8,464 nucleotides of DNA from Phycisphaerales bacterium (lineage in GTDB: Bacteria; Planctomycetota; Phycisphaerae; Sedimentisphaerales; Anaerohalosphaeraceae), in the NCBI GenBank assembly GCA_011048645.1, contig DSDR01000109.1, positions 1 through 8,464 of the forward strand, read 5' to 3'. How positions within the stretch are numbered: position 1 is the stretch's first letter; each line of letters opens with the position of its first letter. The notes below the pieces were generated by a model. It was given only the letters and a program-made list of their open reading frames with translations. It was not told where the DNA came from and did no database searches. A program made the position numbers and the translations under genes. Of the stretch, positions 1 to 7,152 are shown one piece after another.

Positions 1-1794
1 GTCAATTCGTTTTTGCCGGTGTGTCGGTCGGAGATCGAGGCGGTGGGCCGGGATGAGCCGGATATTATTCTCGTTACCGGCGATGCCTATGTCGATCATC
101 CGGCCTTTGGCGCGGCGCTGATCGGACGGTGGCTGGCGCATCACGGCTTTTGTGTGGCGATCCTGGCTCAGCCGGATTGGCGCAGCGTCGAACCGTTTCG
201 GGCATTGGGACGGCCTCGGCTGTTTTGGGGCATTACGTCCGGCTGTATCGATTCGCGGCTGAATAACTATGCCTCGCTGGGTCATCGACGTCGTCAGGAT
301 GTGTACAGTCCCGGCGGCCGCACCGATTTACGCCCCGACAAGCCGCTGCTGACTTATGCCGCCCGCGCGCGGGAAGCGTTTGGCGATGTGCCGATTGTGC
401 TGGGCGGTCTGGAGGCCAGTCTGCGGCGGCTGGTGCATTATGATTACATCGAAGACCGGCTCAAACGTTCTGTGCTGATTGACGCCAAGGCGGATGTGCT
501 CGTGCACGGCATGGGCGAGCGGGCGACGCTGGAGGTTGCCCGGCGTCTGGCGGCGGGGCGTTCTGTTGACGCGATGAGCGATATTTCGGGCCTGGCTTAT
601 CGGGTGGTGCGCGACGTTAAGCCGCCGACCGATGCGGTTGTTCTGCCGGACCGCGAGGCGCTTCAGGCCGAGCCGGAACGGTTTATGGAGGCTCAGCTTG
701 CCTATCAGCGGCAGGCTCGGCCGACCGGCCGACCCGTCGTTCAGGACCAGTGTCCCGGTCGGGTCGTGGTCAATCCGCCCGCCGAGCCGCTCAGTCAGGA
801 CGAGCTGGACAGACTGTACAGCCTGCCGTTTACCCGCAACGCCCATCCGATGTATGACCGTCTCGGCGGCATCGCCGCGCTGGCGCCGGTGCGATTCAGC
901 ATCACGACGCATCGGGGGTGTTTTGGCGGGTGCAGTTTTTGTGCGATTTATTTTCATCAGGGCAAACAAATCGCCTCGCGGTCCGAGGACGGCATCCTGG
1001 CCGAAGCGGCCCAGATCGTTCATCACTGCGATTTTAAGGGTACGATTGCCGACATCGGCGGCCCGACGGCCAATATGTACGGGATGGCCTGTCCGGACGC
1101 GGGGGTGTGCCGCCGTGAAAGCTGCCTGTATCCTGAGCCGTGTGTGAAACTGCCCGCCGATCATGGCCGTATGCTTGGCCTGCTTGAGCGGGTACTCAAC
1201 TGGCAGCAGGGCCAACCGCGAAAGATTCGCAGCGCCATTGCCTCCGGTATTCGCCATGACCTGGCGCTCCAGAGCGGCGACTATATGCAGCTTTTGGCCG
1301 GGCATTTTGTCGGCGGCCATCTGAAGGTTGCCCCGGAGCACTACTGTCCGCATGTCCTGAACCTGATGCGCAAGCCTGGTTTTGAGGTGTTTGAGGAATT
1401 CGAGGCCCGGTTTGCCGAGGCCTCCTGCCGTGCGGGCAAACAGCAGTACCTTGTGCCGTATTTTATCAGCGCCCATCCGGGCTGCTCGAATGAAGATGCG
1501 CTTCAGTTGACCGAGTATTTGCTGTCGCGCCACTGGCGACCGCGGCAGGTGCAGGATTTTGTTCCGGCTCCGCTGGCGTTGTCCACGGCGATGTATGTTT
1601 CCGGGCGGTCGCCTCAGGGCAAGCGGATTGTCGTGCCCAAGGGCCGCGCCGACAAGCGACTTCAGTTTGCGCTGCTGCACTACTGGGACGTGCGCCATGG
1701 ACGACAAATCGAGAACTATCTGACCGCTCAGGGGCGCGGCAAGCTGTTGGCTCAGATTCGCCGTGTGCGGCAATCTGCCCAAAGAAAACGGTGA
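1..1794 (+). CDS. ygiQ: YgiQ family (UPF0313) radical SAM protein, 5' end cut by window edge
   Basis: Radical SAM protein of the YgiQ/UPF0313 family, presumed cytoplasmic; the family's reaction is not established to my knowledge. Family blocks seen in order: NNYASLGHRRRQDVYSPGG near 265-305, GGLEASLRRLVHYDY near 403-447, the 4Fe-4S/SAM motif CxxxCxxC (RGCFGGCSFC, cysteines encoded at 919-942), a second Cys-rich stretch (CPDAGVCRRESCLYPEPC, about 1090-1143), LKVAPEH near 1321, and a conserved C-terminal part ending in a basic tail. The frame is open to base 1 and reads VNSFLPVCRSEIE. Family members normally have FLP a few residues after the initiator, so the true start lies just left of the window and the TTG at 13 is unlikely to be it. 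At roughly 597 codons it is slightly short but within the family range. It ends at TGA 1792-1794, overlapping a GTG that opens the BASS-like remnant. Confidence 0.93.
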   Translation, partial: VNSFLPVCRSEIEAVGRDEPDIILVTGDAYVDHPAFGAALIGRWLAHHGFCVAILAQPDWRSVEPFRALGRPRLFWGITSGCIDSRLNNYASLGHRRRQDVYSPGGRTDLRPDKPLLTYAARAREAFGDVPIVLGGLEASLRRLVHYDYIEDRLKRSVLIDAKADVLVHGMGERATLEVARRLAAGRSVDAMSDISGLAYRVVRDVKPPTDAVVLPDREALQAEPERFMEAQLAYQRQARPTGRPVVQDQCPGRVVVNPPAEPLSQDELDRLYSLPFTRNAHPMYDRLGGIAALAPVRFSITTHRGCFGGCSFCAIYFHQGKQIASRSEDGILAEAAQIVHHCDFKGTIADIGGPTANMYGMACPDAGVCRRESCLYPEPCVKLPADHGRMLGLLERVLNWQQGQPRKIRSAIASGIRHDLALQSGDYMQLLAGHFVGGHLKVAPEHYCPHVLNLMRKPGFEVFEEFEARFAEASCRAGKQQYLVPYFISAHPGCSNEDALQLTEYLLSRHWRPRQVQDFVPAPLALSTAMYVSGRSPQGKRIVVPKGRADKRLQFALLHYWDVRHGRQIENYLTAQGRGKLLAQIRRVRQSAQRKR

Positions 1795-2129
1795 GTAATG
1801 CCGATATAGACAATCGGATGACTAACGACAGCGATAAATCGCGTCTGATCACGACCTTTCTGCATTGGTACACCTACATCGCCGGCGCCGATGTGGCCTA
1901 TTCGGTGTCGCTGACGACCGTCTCCACGCTGCTGTGTCCCATCCTGACGCCCGCGCTGGCCAAACTGCTGGCCGGGCAGGCGTTGCCGGTTTCCTTCTGG
2001 AATATGTTCGTGGAGATTCTGTTGATGGTCGTTTTGCCGTTGGCGATTGGTTTTGCCGTTCGGTATTTCTTCGGTCGTGTTGTCGAGCGTATTAAAGATG
2101 TTTTTCCGGCCGTTTCGATCTCAGTCTGA
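1791..2129 (+). pseudogene. Internal fragment of a bile-acid:Na+ symporter (BASS/SBF) family transporter
   Basis: A 112-residue ORF opening with a GTG that overlaps the stop of the radical SAM gene (GTGA). From about residue 27 (near 1869) it reads YTYIAGADVAYSVSLTTVST, then a helix with CPILTPALAKLLAGQ, then FWNMFVEILLMVVLPLAIGF and VFPAVSISV. This resembles the central membrane segments of BASS/SBF transporters, which normally have around 300 residues and 9-10 helices. The first third and last third are missing: the first 25 or so residues look non-homologous, and the frame stops where the family usually continues. The last nine bases overlap the 3' end of the convergent dehydrogenase gene. 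I read it as a remnant left by deletion or rearrangement. A short expressed membrane peptide, translationally coupled to the upstream gene, is possible but less likely. Family assignment is by recognition of motifs only. Confidence 0.6.
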
Positions 2130-3770
2130 CTTGAGCATTTTGCTGCGGACGCTTTCTTTGATTCGCTGGATGTGGCCTCGCCCCAGCGCCTTGACTTCAC
2201 AGCCCAATTCGAAGTACCGTCGTATCTTTTCATCGTCAAGGATGCCGAAGCAGTCAATCACGGCCATCGGTCCGCCAGCCCATTCAACAATTTGGTCGGG
2301 ATCCAGTTCCAGATAGGGAGCATGAGGCACGGCGAGAATCACGGCCTCAACGCCTTTAATCGCAGCGGGCAGATCGTTTTGCACCCGAATGTTGACCAGT
2401 TCATCCTGATTGCGGAAAAAGCGCGCCCACGACTGGCCGGGGGCTGGATAGTCATCCTGTTTTTCCAATTCGTACCAATGTGCGACATAGGGGTCGTGTA
2501 CCTTTATGTCCGCTCCCATCTCCGTGAGCTTGCGTACGATGATTTCCGAGCCGCTGTAGCGGGTGTCGGCGACATCCTGCCGATAGCTGGCTCCGCACAA
2601 CAAAACGGCGGCGCCGGCGATATAGCGGCCCATATTCCGCAGGGCGTCGCGGGTCAGTGCGGCGGCGTGCAGGGCGCGGGTATCGTTGATGTCAATCGCG
2701 GCGGTGGTGATTTTGAAAATATCATCCTCAAAACCGAGAATATGTTTATACGCCCAATACCCCAATCCGCCGTCTTTGGGCAGGCAATATCCGCCGATGC
2801 CCGGGCCGGGAAAGATGATATTGCTGTGGGTTGGACGCATTTTGATGGCCTTGATGACCTTGATTAAATCGACGCCGTTTCGCTCGGCAAAGAGGCTCCA
2901 CTCGTCCAGAAACGCCAGGATCGCAGCGCGATAGGAATTTTCCACGATTTTGGTCGTTTCGGATTCAATCGGACGATCCATCACCGTCAGCGGATAGTCT
3001 TCGGTATTGAGCACCTCGCGAAGGAATTTTTCGACCCGTTTTTTGGCGGTTTCGCTGCATCCGGAGCAGACCCGCCAGAAATCGCGAATCGAAGACACGT
3101 ATTCCCGCCCCGGCATCACGCGTTCAAAACTGTGCGCCAGCAGCGGCTCGGCGTCGATTCCTCTTGCCTTGAAGCATTTTTTGAGGATCGGCCAGGCCAC
3201 AAACTCGGTCGTGCCGGGGGCAACGGTCGTTTCAATCAGCGTCAGGCATTCCGGCTGGACTTTATGTCCGATGGTCTTGAGCGTGGCTTCAAGGGCTTTC
3301 ATTTCCGCCTGACCCGTGCGGAGATTGCCCAGTGACCGTTTGCTGAAATCGCACTGCACGTCCACGACGACACAATCGGCCAGCGACAGACAATCGCTGT
3401 TGTACGTGGCGACCAGTGTCTTTTTGTCGTTGACGCATCGGGCGATCATCGGATCGACGTTAGGGTCCTCGGCCTTGACCGGTGATTGTCCGCGGTTGAG
3501 CATCGGGATTTTCCAATAACTGCGCGTGCTGGGGCGCTGGCAGCCGATGACAAATTTACCGGGCTTGCCGGTTGCTTTGTCCACCGTATCGGCAATGATC
3601 GCGGCCATGACCGCCCCGACGAAACCCACGCCCATGACGACCACAATCTCTTTGCCGTCCTGACGGGCCGCCTCGACCAGGGCGCTGATGCGTTCAAACT
3701 CCGCGACGTAGTCGTCTTGTTGGGGGATGGGAAATTTTTCTCCTGACGGGCTGATGGAATAGTCGCTCAT
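2121..3770 (-). CDS. Nucleotide-sugar (UDP-glucose/GDP-mannose family) dehydrogenase, long form
   Basis: Cytoplasmic NAD-dependent enzyme that oxidises the C6 alcohol of a nucleotide sugar to a uronic acid in two steps, usually for capsule, exopolysaccharide or other surface glycans. Seen in 549 residues: a Rossmann GVGFVG motif (47-52); IETTVAPGTTE (179-189), equivalent to the family's ESTVPPGTT; ERVMPG (216-221); the KxxxN motif with K274 and N278 followed by RA; and the catalytic-cysteine motif GGYCLPKD (C329, PKD 331-333). The UDP-binding C-terminal domain has GASYRQDVADTR (393-404) and HDP (425-427). It is longer than the usual 390-450 residues, with about 40 residues before the Rossmann strand and extra sequence after that motif and near 430-465. 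The PKD form of the cysteine motif favours UDP-glucose-like enzymes, but the substrate cannot be fixed. The start is supported by GGAGAGG (3778-3784) seven bases upstream. It is transcribed divergently from the GH43 gene. Confidence 0.9.
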   Translation of the reverse strand: MSDYSISPSGEKFPIPQQDDYVAEFERISALVEAARQDGKEIVVVMGVGFVGAVMAAIIADTVDKATGKPGKFVIGCQRPSTRSYWKIPMLNRGQSPVKAEDPNVDPMIARCVNDKKTLVATYNSDCLSLADCVVVDVQCDFSKRSLGNLRTGQAEMKALEATLKTIGHKVQPECLTLIETTVAPGTTEFVAWPILKKCFKARGIDAEPLLAHSFERVMPGREYVSSIRDFWRVCSGCSETAKKRVEKFLREVLNTEDYPLTVMDRPIESETTKIVENSYRAAILAFLDEWSLFAERNGVDLIKVIKAIKMRPTHSNIIFPGPGIGGYCLPKDGGLGYWAYKHILGFEDDIFKITTAAIDINDTRALHAAALTRDALRNMGRYIAGAAVLLCGASYRQDVADTRYSGSEIIVRKLTEMGADIKVHDPYVAHWYELEKQDDYPAPGQSWARFFRNQDELVNIRVQNDLPAAIKGVEAVILAVPHAPYLELDPDQIVEWAGGPMAVIDCFGILDDEKIRRYFELGCEVKALGRGHIQRIKESVRSKMLKSD

Positions 3771-3843
3771 GATTTAGCCTCTCCGATTCAAGGGTTAAAA
3801 ACAACCGCATTTGTTTCTTGGATTGATACAAAAACTGACTTAG

Positions 3844-3871
3844 ATTATCACATAACAGAGGTGAAAGTAAA
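3844..3871 (-). promoter_or_regulatory. Possible sigma70 promoter for the dehydrogenase gene
   Basis: On the minus strand TTTACT (3866-3871) and GATAAT (3844-3849) are separated by 16 bases, giving a predicted start about 65 bases before the ATG. The -10 is good but the -35 matches only four of six bases. No better candidate was seen in the 297-bp divergent gap. Confidence 0.3.
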
Positions 3872-3890
3872 CCGCAAAACGAAGGAAAAT

Positions 3891-3929
3891 AAAAAAAGAG
3901 GCGTTCAGCGGAAAATTGCTGTTTGACGC
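3891..3929 (-). terminator. Hairpin plus T7 resembling an intrinsic terminator, minus strand
   Basis: On the minus strand GCGT/ACGC (3926-3929 with 3901-3904) and CAGC/GCTG (3918-3921 with 3906-3909) form an interrupted stem, followed by CTC and seven T (A7 on the plus strand at 3891-3897). It has terminator form, but the only minus-strand gene downstream is the dehydrogenase and it lies upstream of that gene's candidate promoter. It could stop antisense transcription leaving the GH43 gene or insulate the dehydrogenase. The stem is short and interrupted, so this is tentative. Confidence 0.35.
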
Positions 3930-3939
3930 TGCGTCCGAT

Positions 3940-3968
3940 TTGGAACAAAATGGCGCTGATTGGATAAA
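3940..3968 (+). promoter_or_regulatory. Possible sigma70 promoter for the GH43 gene
   Basis: TTGGAA (3940-3945), 17 bases, GATAAA (3963-3968): four of six matches in each hexamer with ideal spacing. It would give a leader of roughly 90 bases. No sugar-responsive operator was recognised in this leader. Confidence 0.3.
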
Positions 3969-4054
3969 CGGATAGCGTCTGGGTTCTCGACGTTTTGTGC
4001 GCCCGGCCGACATAGGGCGCGAAACGTTCATCGGCGCTGAACTGATAGCCTGTT

Positions 4055-4061
4055 GAAAGGA
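4055..4061 (+). promoter_or_regulatory. Ribosome binding site that sets the GH43 start
   Basis: GAAAGGA lies six bases before ATG 4068 and nine before ATG 4071. It overlaps the alternative in-frame TTG at 4053, which is therefore ruled out as the start. Either ATG of the pair is possible; 4068 is used here. Confidence 0.65.
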
Positions 4062-4067
4062 ATTCGT

Positions 4068-6695
4068 ATGATGAAGATTCAGACTGTCTGTGTAGAATGT
4101 GTCTTGATTTTCTTCGCGGTGTTTGGCGCCGGCTGTGCCGCAGCGCCAATGGAATTAACCTATCATAACCCTGTCTGGGACGGCTACCTGGCCGATCCGC
4201 AGGTGCTGTATGTTGACGGGGTTTATTACGCCTACGGCACCGGCCCGGCCGATGAGAACGGCCGTCAGTTTCCCGTCCTGCGGTCGGATGATTTTGTGAA
4301 CTGGACGTATCTCGGCGGGGCGCTGGAGTCGGTGACCGATCCGGCCATTCGGGACTATTGGGCGCCGGAAGCAGTCGAACGCGACGGCCTGTTTTATTTG
4401 TATTACGCCGGCGATCAGAAAATGCGCGTGGCCGTGTCCGACCGTCCGGAAGGGCCGTTTAAGGATACCGGTCGGCTGCTGTTTCCCGATGAACCGTTCT
4501 CGATTGACGGCCATCCATTTTTCGATCCGGTCAGCGAGCAGTGGTATCTGTTTTTCGCAAAGGACTTTTTTGATCAGCGGGTCGGCACCGCGCTGGCGGT
4601 GGTGCGGCTGGGCGATGATATGATCTCGACGGTCGGTTCGGTGACAACCGTTTTGCGGGCGTTTTCCGATTGGCAGATTTACGAGCGCAACCGAACTCTT
4701 TATGACCAATTATGGGACGCCTGGCACACGGTCGAGGGGCCGTTTGTGGTCTATCGTGACGGGACGTATTATTGTTTTTACTCCGGCGGCAACTGGCAGA
4801 CGCCCGGCTACGGGGTGGGCTGCGCCGTGGCCGAGAATGTCGCCGGTCCCTATCGTGACCGGTGGAGCATCGACAAGGCCTCTGTGATCGGCACGATCCC
4901 GGGTCAACTTATCGGTCCGGGTCATAATTCCGTCATCCTTGCTCCGGACAAGGAAACGTATTTTATGGCGTATCATTCCTGGAATGCCGAGCGAACCAAA
5001 CGCCAGATGTGTATCGACCCGATAATCTGGACAGAGCAGGGGCCCAAGGTCTTGAACCCTTCGCGCGGCGTCAAGACGGTTCGCTTGCCGCTTTCAGCCT
5101 CGGCGGCGGGCCGGTCGGCTGACGAAGAAAAAGACATTGATCCGGCCTTGTTTGGTACCTTTGTCAATCCGGTCTATGAGGGCGCTGACCCGTTTGTCTG
5201 TAAACATACCGACGGCTATTATTATTTCTGCCAGTCCGAAGGCGATCAGGGCGTCTCTGTCTGGAAATCCGATCGACTCACCGATAAAGGGATCAAACGC
5301 ATTGTCTGGCTTAGTCCGGAGACGGGCTGGAACAGTTCGGGCGTCTGGGCGCCGGAAATCCATTATCTCAACGATAAGTGGTATATTTACTACGCCGCCG
5401 ATGACGGCGAGAACGCCAATCATCGCACGGGTGTCCTGGAAAGCGTTACCCAGGATGCCCAGGGCGACTATATCGACAGAGGCATTGTCTATACCGGCGA
5501 TCACATCGAAACCGGGCGGGACAACCGCTGGGCGATTGACGCCACGCCGTTGGAAATGAACGGCCGGCTGTATCTGCTCTGGTCGGGCTGGCAGGGTCAG
5601 CGCGACGACATTCAATCGCTCTATATTGCCGAGATGGAAAATCCCTGGACAACAAAAACAAATCGCGTCAGGATTGCCGACAATGATACGTATGTCTGGG
5701 AGCGCGTCTCGGAAGACCCGAGCCTTAAAGGGCTGAATGAAGGTCCGCAAATCCTGAAAAATGACGGCAGGATTTATGTGATTTATTCGTGCAGCAACTC
5801 ATGGGGGCCGACCTATAAGCTGGGTCAGCTTTCCATTCAAGACGGCGACGACCCGATGAATCCGGAGAACTGGACCAAAAAGAGTGCGCCGGTTTTTCAG
5901 GGCAGCCAGACCGTTCACGGCGTCGGCCATGCGATGTTTACGACCTCTCCCGATGGTACGGAAAACTGGATTGTCTATCATTCAAAAATATCGCCGCAAC
6001 CCGGCTGGCAGCGTAACGTCAGGATACAGCCGTTTACGTTCAGTGCGGACGGGTCGCCAGATTTCGGGACGCCGTTTGACGCCGGGCGCGTCCTGAAAAG
6101 ACCGTCCGGCGAACCGCTGCCGAAGCGGGCAGGCCGATTTGCCGACCGCTTTGAGGACAATCAATGGGACAACTGGTGCTATTACGGATACAACCGATTT
6201 ATTGATGCTCAAAACGGTCGGCTGATGCTGGGGTATAATCCGGGCTGGGGCGTTGCCAATCGTTATCGGTCGGGTGAAAAAGCGATTGTGCGTGATCGGG
6301 TTTGGGATGACTTTGTCTTTCAGTCCCGAGTCAGGATTGTGGAAGGGCATCGGGACGCCGGTGTGATTTTTCGCGTCCATCATCCATCGGTGGGTTATGA
6401 TGCGATGAAGGGCTATTTTGCGGGTCTTATTCCCGGTACGCAAAAAGCGGTTCTGGGCAAAATGGATGGAACAAACTGGACGGAGCTGGCGCTGGTGGAT
6501 TTTCCCTGCCAAGTCAATCGATGGTACCGACTGAAAGTGGTTGCAGAAAAGGAAAAAATCAGGGTGTTCGTGGATGGCCAGCCGCTTATCGAGAGGGAAG
6601 ATGACACGTATGCAATCGGCTATGCCGGCGTTCGCGTTGTGGATGTCTATGCCGAGTTTGATGATATTGACATATCCGCTGTTTCCATTCGGTAG
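4068..6695 (+). CDS. Secreted tandem GH43 glycosidase with C-terminal lectin-like (DUF1080/CBM66-like) domain
   Basis: Probable extracytoplasmic enzyme removing or cutting alpha-L-arabinofuranosyl or beta-xylosyl units in plant-type polysaccharides. Numbering from ATG 4068, 875 residues. Residues 1-23 form an export signal with a hydrophobic core ending FGAGC; Cys23 could be lipidated, but the box is weak and ordinary signal-peptidase cleavage is possible. Domain 1, about 29-345: five-bladed GH43 fold with Asp43 (ADP), Asp147 (IDGHP), Glu223 (VEGP) and His286 (GPGHN). Domain 2, about 363-680: a complete second GH43 with Asp374 (ADP), Asp491 (AIDATP), Glu558 (NEGP) and a late His near 620; its text resembles alpha-L-arabinofuranosidase members. 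Residues about 690-875 form a beta-rich DUF1080/LamG-like domain (RFADRFEDNQWDNW to FDDIDISAV), likely carbohydrate binding. Most GH43 proteins carry one catalytic domain. It appears monocistronic, with no transporter or regulator beside it. The exact substrate is not determined. Confidence 0.92.
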   Translation: MMKIQTVCVECVLIFFAVFGAGCAAAPMELTYHNPVWDGYLADPQVLYVDGVYYAYGTGPADENGRQFPVLRSDDFVNWTYLGGALESVTDPAIRDYWAPEAVERDGLFYLYYAGDQKMRVAVSDRPEGPFKDTGRLLFPDEPFSIDGHPFFDPVSEQWYLFFAKDFFDQRVGTALAVVRLGDDMISTVGSVTTVLRAFSDWQIYERNRTLYDQLWDAWHTVEGPFVVYRDGTYYCFYSGGNWQTPGYGVGCAVAENVAGPYRDRWSIDKASVIGTIPGQLIGPGHNSVILAPDKETYFMAYHSWNAERTKRQMCIDPIIWTEQGPKVLNPSRGVKTVRLPLSASAAGRSADEEKDIDPALFGTFVNPVYEGADPFVCKHTDGYYYFCQSEGDQGVSVWKSDRLTDKGIKRIVWLSPETGWNSSGVWAPEIHYLNDKWYIYYAADDGENANHRTGVLESVTQDAQGDYIDRGIVYTGDHIETGRDNRWAIDATPLEMNGRLYLLWSGWQGQRDDIQSLYIAEMENPWTTKTNRVRIADNDTYVWERVSEDPSLKGLNEGPQILKNDGRIYVIYSCSNSWGPTYKLGQLSIQDGDDPMNPENWTKKSAPVFQGSQTVHGVGHAMFTTSPDGTENWIVYHSKISPQPGWQRNVRIQPFTFSADGSPDFGTPFDAGRVLKRPSGEPLPKRAGRFADRFEDNQWDNWCYYGYNRFIDAQNGRLMLGYNPGWGVANRYRSGEKAIVRDRVWDDFVFQSRVRIVEGHRDAGVIFRVHHPSVGYDAMKGYFAGLIPGTQKAVLGKMDGTNWTELALVDFPCQVNRWYRLKVVAEKEKIRVFVDGQPLIEREDDTYAIGYAGVRVVDVYAEFDDIDISAVSIR

Positions 6696-6781
6696 GACGG
6701 CGGTCTCGTGGGATTATTGCGGAAATCTGCGGGCGGTGAATTTGCCGTTGGGTGTTTTTGGCGTCCTGCGGGCTAAATTGC

Positions 6782-6810
6782 TTGCAAAACGGAACGGGGC
6801 GGCGTACAAT
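6782..6810 (+). promoter_or_regulatory. Likely sigma70 promoter of the tRNA-Arg gene
   Basis: TTGCAA (6782-6787), 17 bases, TACAAT (6805-6810). The -10 matches five of six bases and the spacing is ideal. The predicted start near 6817 gives a precursor leader of about 64 bases before the tRNA. The rest of the 185-bp gap between the GH43 stop and the tRNA shows no gene and no clear terminator for the GH43 transcript. Confidence 0.5.
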
Positions 6811-6880
6811 GAACACGGTTTGATTCAGCCGCTGCGGCACGGGCCGACGGCAGAGATAAGTGCTTGAAAAAAAGATAGTT

Positions 6881-6954
<74 letters not shown>

Positions 6955-6958
6955 GTTC

Positions 6959-6965
6959 TTTTTTT
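6959..6965 (+). terminator. T7 run just after the tRNA
   Basis: Seven T begin five bases after the tRNA discriminator. No separate G/C hairpin precedes the run, so termination here would rely on the folded tRNA or on the A/T hairpins that follow. This is a weak call. Confidence 0.3.
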
Positions 6966-6970
6966 GTGCC

Positions 6971-7008
6971 TTTTTGCCCCAAAAACCGCGTTTTTGGCCT
7001 AAAAACGC
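6971..7008. repeat. Overlapping A5/T5 inverted repeats (three alternative hairpins)
   Basis: T5 and A5 blocks alternate with G/C spacers. TTTTTG/CAAAAA (6971-6976 with 6980-6985, loop CCC), CCAAAAA/TTTTTGG (6979-6985 with 6991-6997, loop CCGCG) and GCGTTTTT/AAAAACGC (6988-6995 with 7001-7008, loop GGCCT) share strands, so not all can form at once. Possible roles are bent DNA for recombinase assembly, or switching or terminating RNA structure downstream of the tRNA. Confidence 0.6.
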
Positions 7009-7028
7009 ATATTCTTCGGAACATTCCG
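7007..7028 (+). repeat. Second copy of the tRNA anticodon-arm sequence, overlapping a palindrome
   Basis: TCTTCGGAAC at 7013-7022 repeats exactly tRNA bases 6912-6921, which include the anticodon loop. Both copies are preceded by GCAT (7007-7010 and 6905-6908) with spacing differing by one base. The copy runs into a 5-2-5 palindrome, CGGAA-CA-TTCCG (7017-7028). It could be a leftover core-type site or chance; see findings. Confidence 0.5.
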
Positions 7029-7084
7029 GATACAGAATGGATTCCTTGTAAGTCCCCCAAATTCCCCATCTTTCCGCATTGCGC

Positions 7085-7118
7085 GGACAAACAATCGGAC
7101 AACAGATTTTTTTTGTCC
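7085..7118. repeat. GGACAA repeat cluster before the integrase promoter
   Basis: GGACAA occurs directly at 7085-7090 and 7097-7102 (in the longer word CGGACAA, 12-bp period) and inverted as TTGTCC at 7113-7118, directly abutting the -35 hexamer. The second and third copies also form an inverted repeat with a 10-base spacer. Such spacing fits a DNA-binding protein such as an excisionase, repressor or integrase arm domain, but no protein can be assigned. Confidence 0.45.
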
Positions 7119-7147
7119 TTGACACGAACATCGGTTTTTGGCATAAT
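7119..7147 (+). promoter_or_regulatory. Strong sigma70-type promoter of the integrase leader
   Basis: TTGACA (7119-7124, perfect -35), a 17-base spacer and CATAAT (7142-7147, five of six -10 bases). This is the best promoter match in the window. The predicted start is 7153-7155, about 110 bases before the integrase ATG, and falls on the first strand of the structured leader. Confidence 0.75.
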
Positions 7148-7152
7148 CACAA

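Noticed and set aside
13..15. TTG at 13 as the true start of the radical SAM gene.
   Set aside because: The frame is open to base 1 and the family's usual FLP N-terminus is encoded just before it, so the start is outside the window.
328..1782. Long minus-strand ORF (484 codons) opposite the radical SAM gene.
   Set aside because: It is a shadow of a GC-rich coding region. The plus-strand frame carries all conserved YgiQ motifs; the minus frame shows no recognisable domain.
2172..2867. Plus-strand ORF of 231 codons opposite the dehydrogenase gene.
   Set aside because: It is the complement of a conserved dehydrogenase domain, with no recognisable protein motif of its own.
4053..4067. TTG at 4053 as the GH43 start.
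   Set aside because: It overlaps the Shine-Dalgarno GAAAGGA that serves the ATG pair at 4068/4071, and adding five residues does not improve the signal peptide.
5094..5750. Minus-strand ORF of 218 codons inside the GH43 gene.
   Set aside because: It lies opposite the second GH43 domain, whose plus-strand frame holds the catalytic motifs; no family is recognisable on the minus strand.
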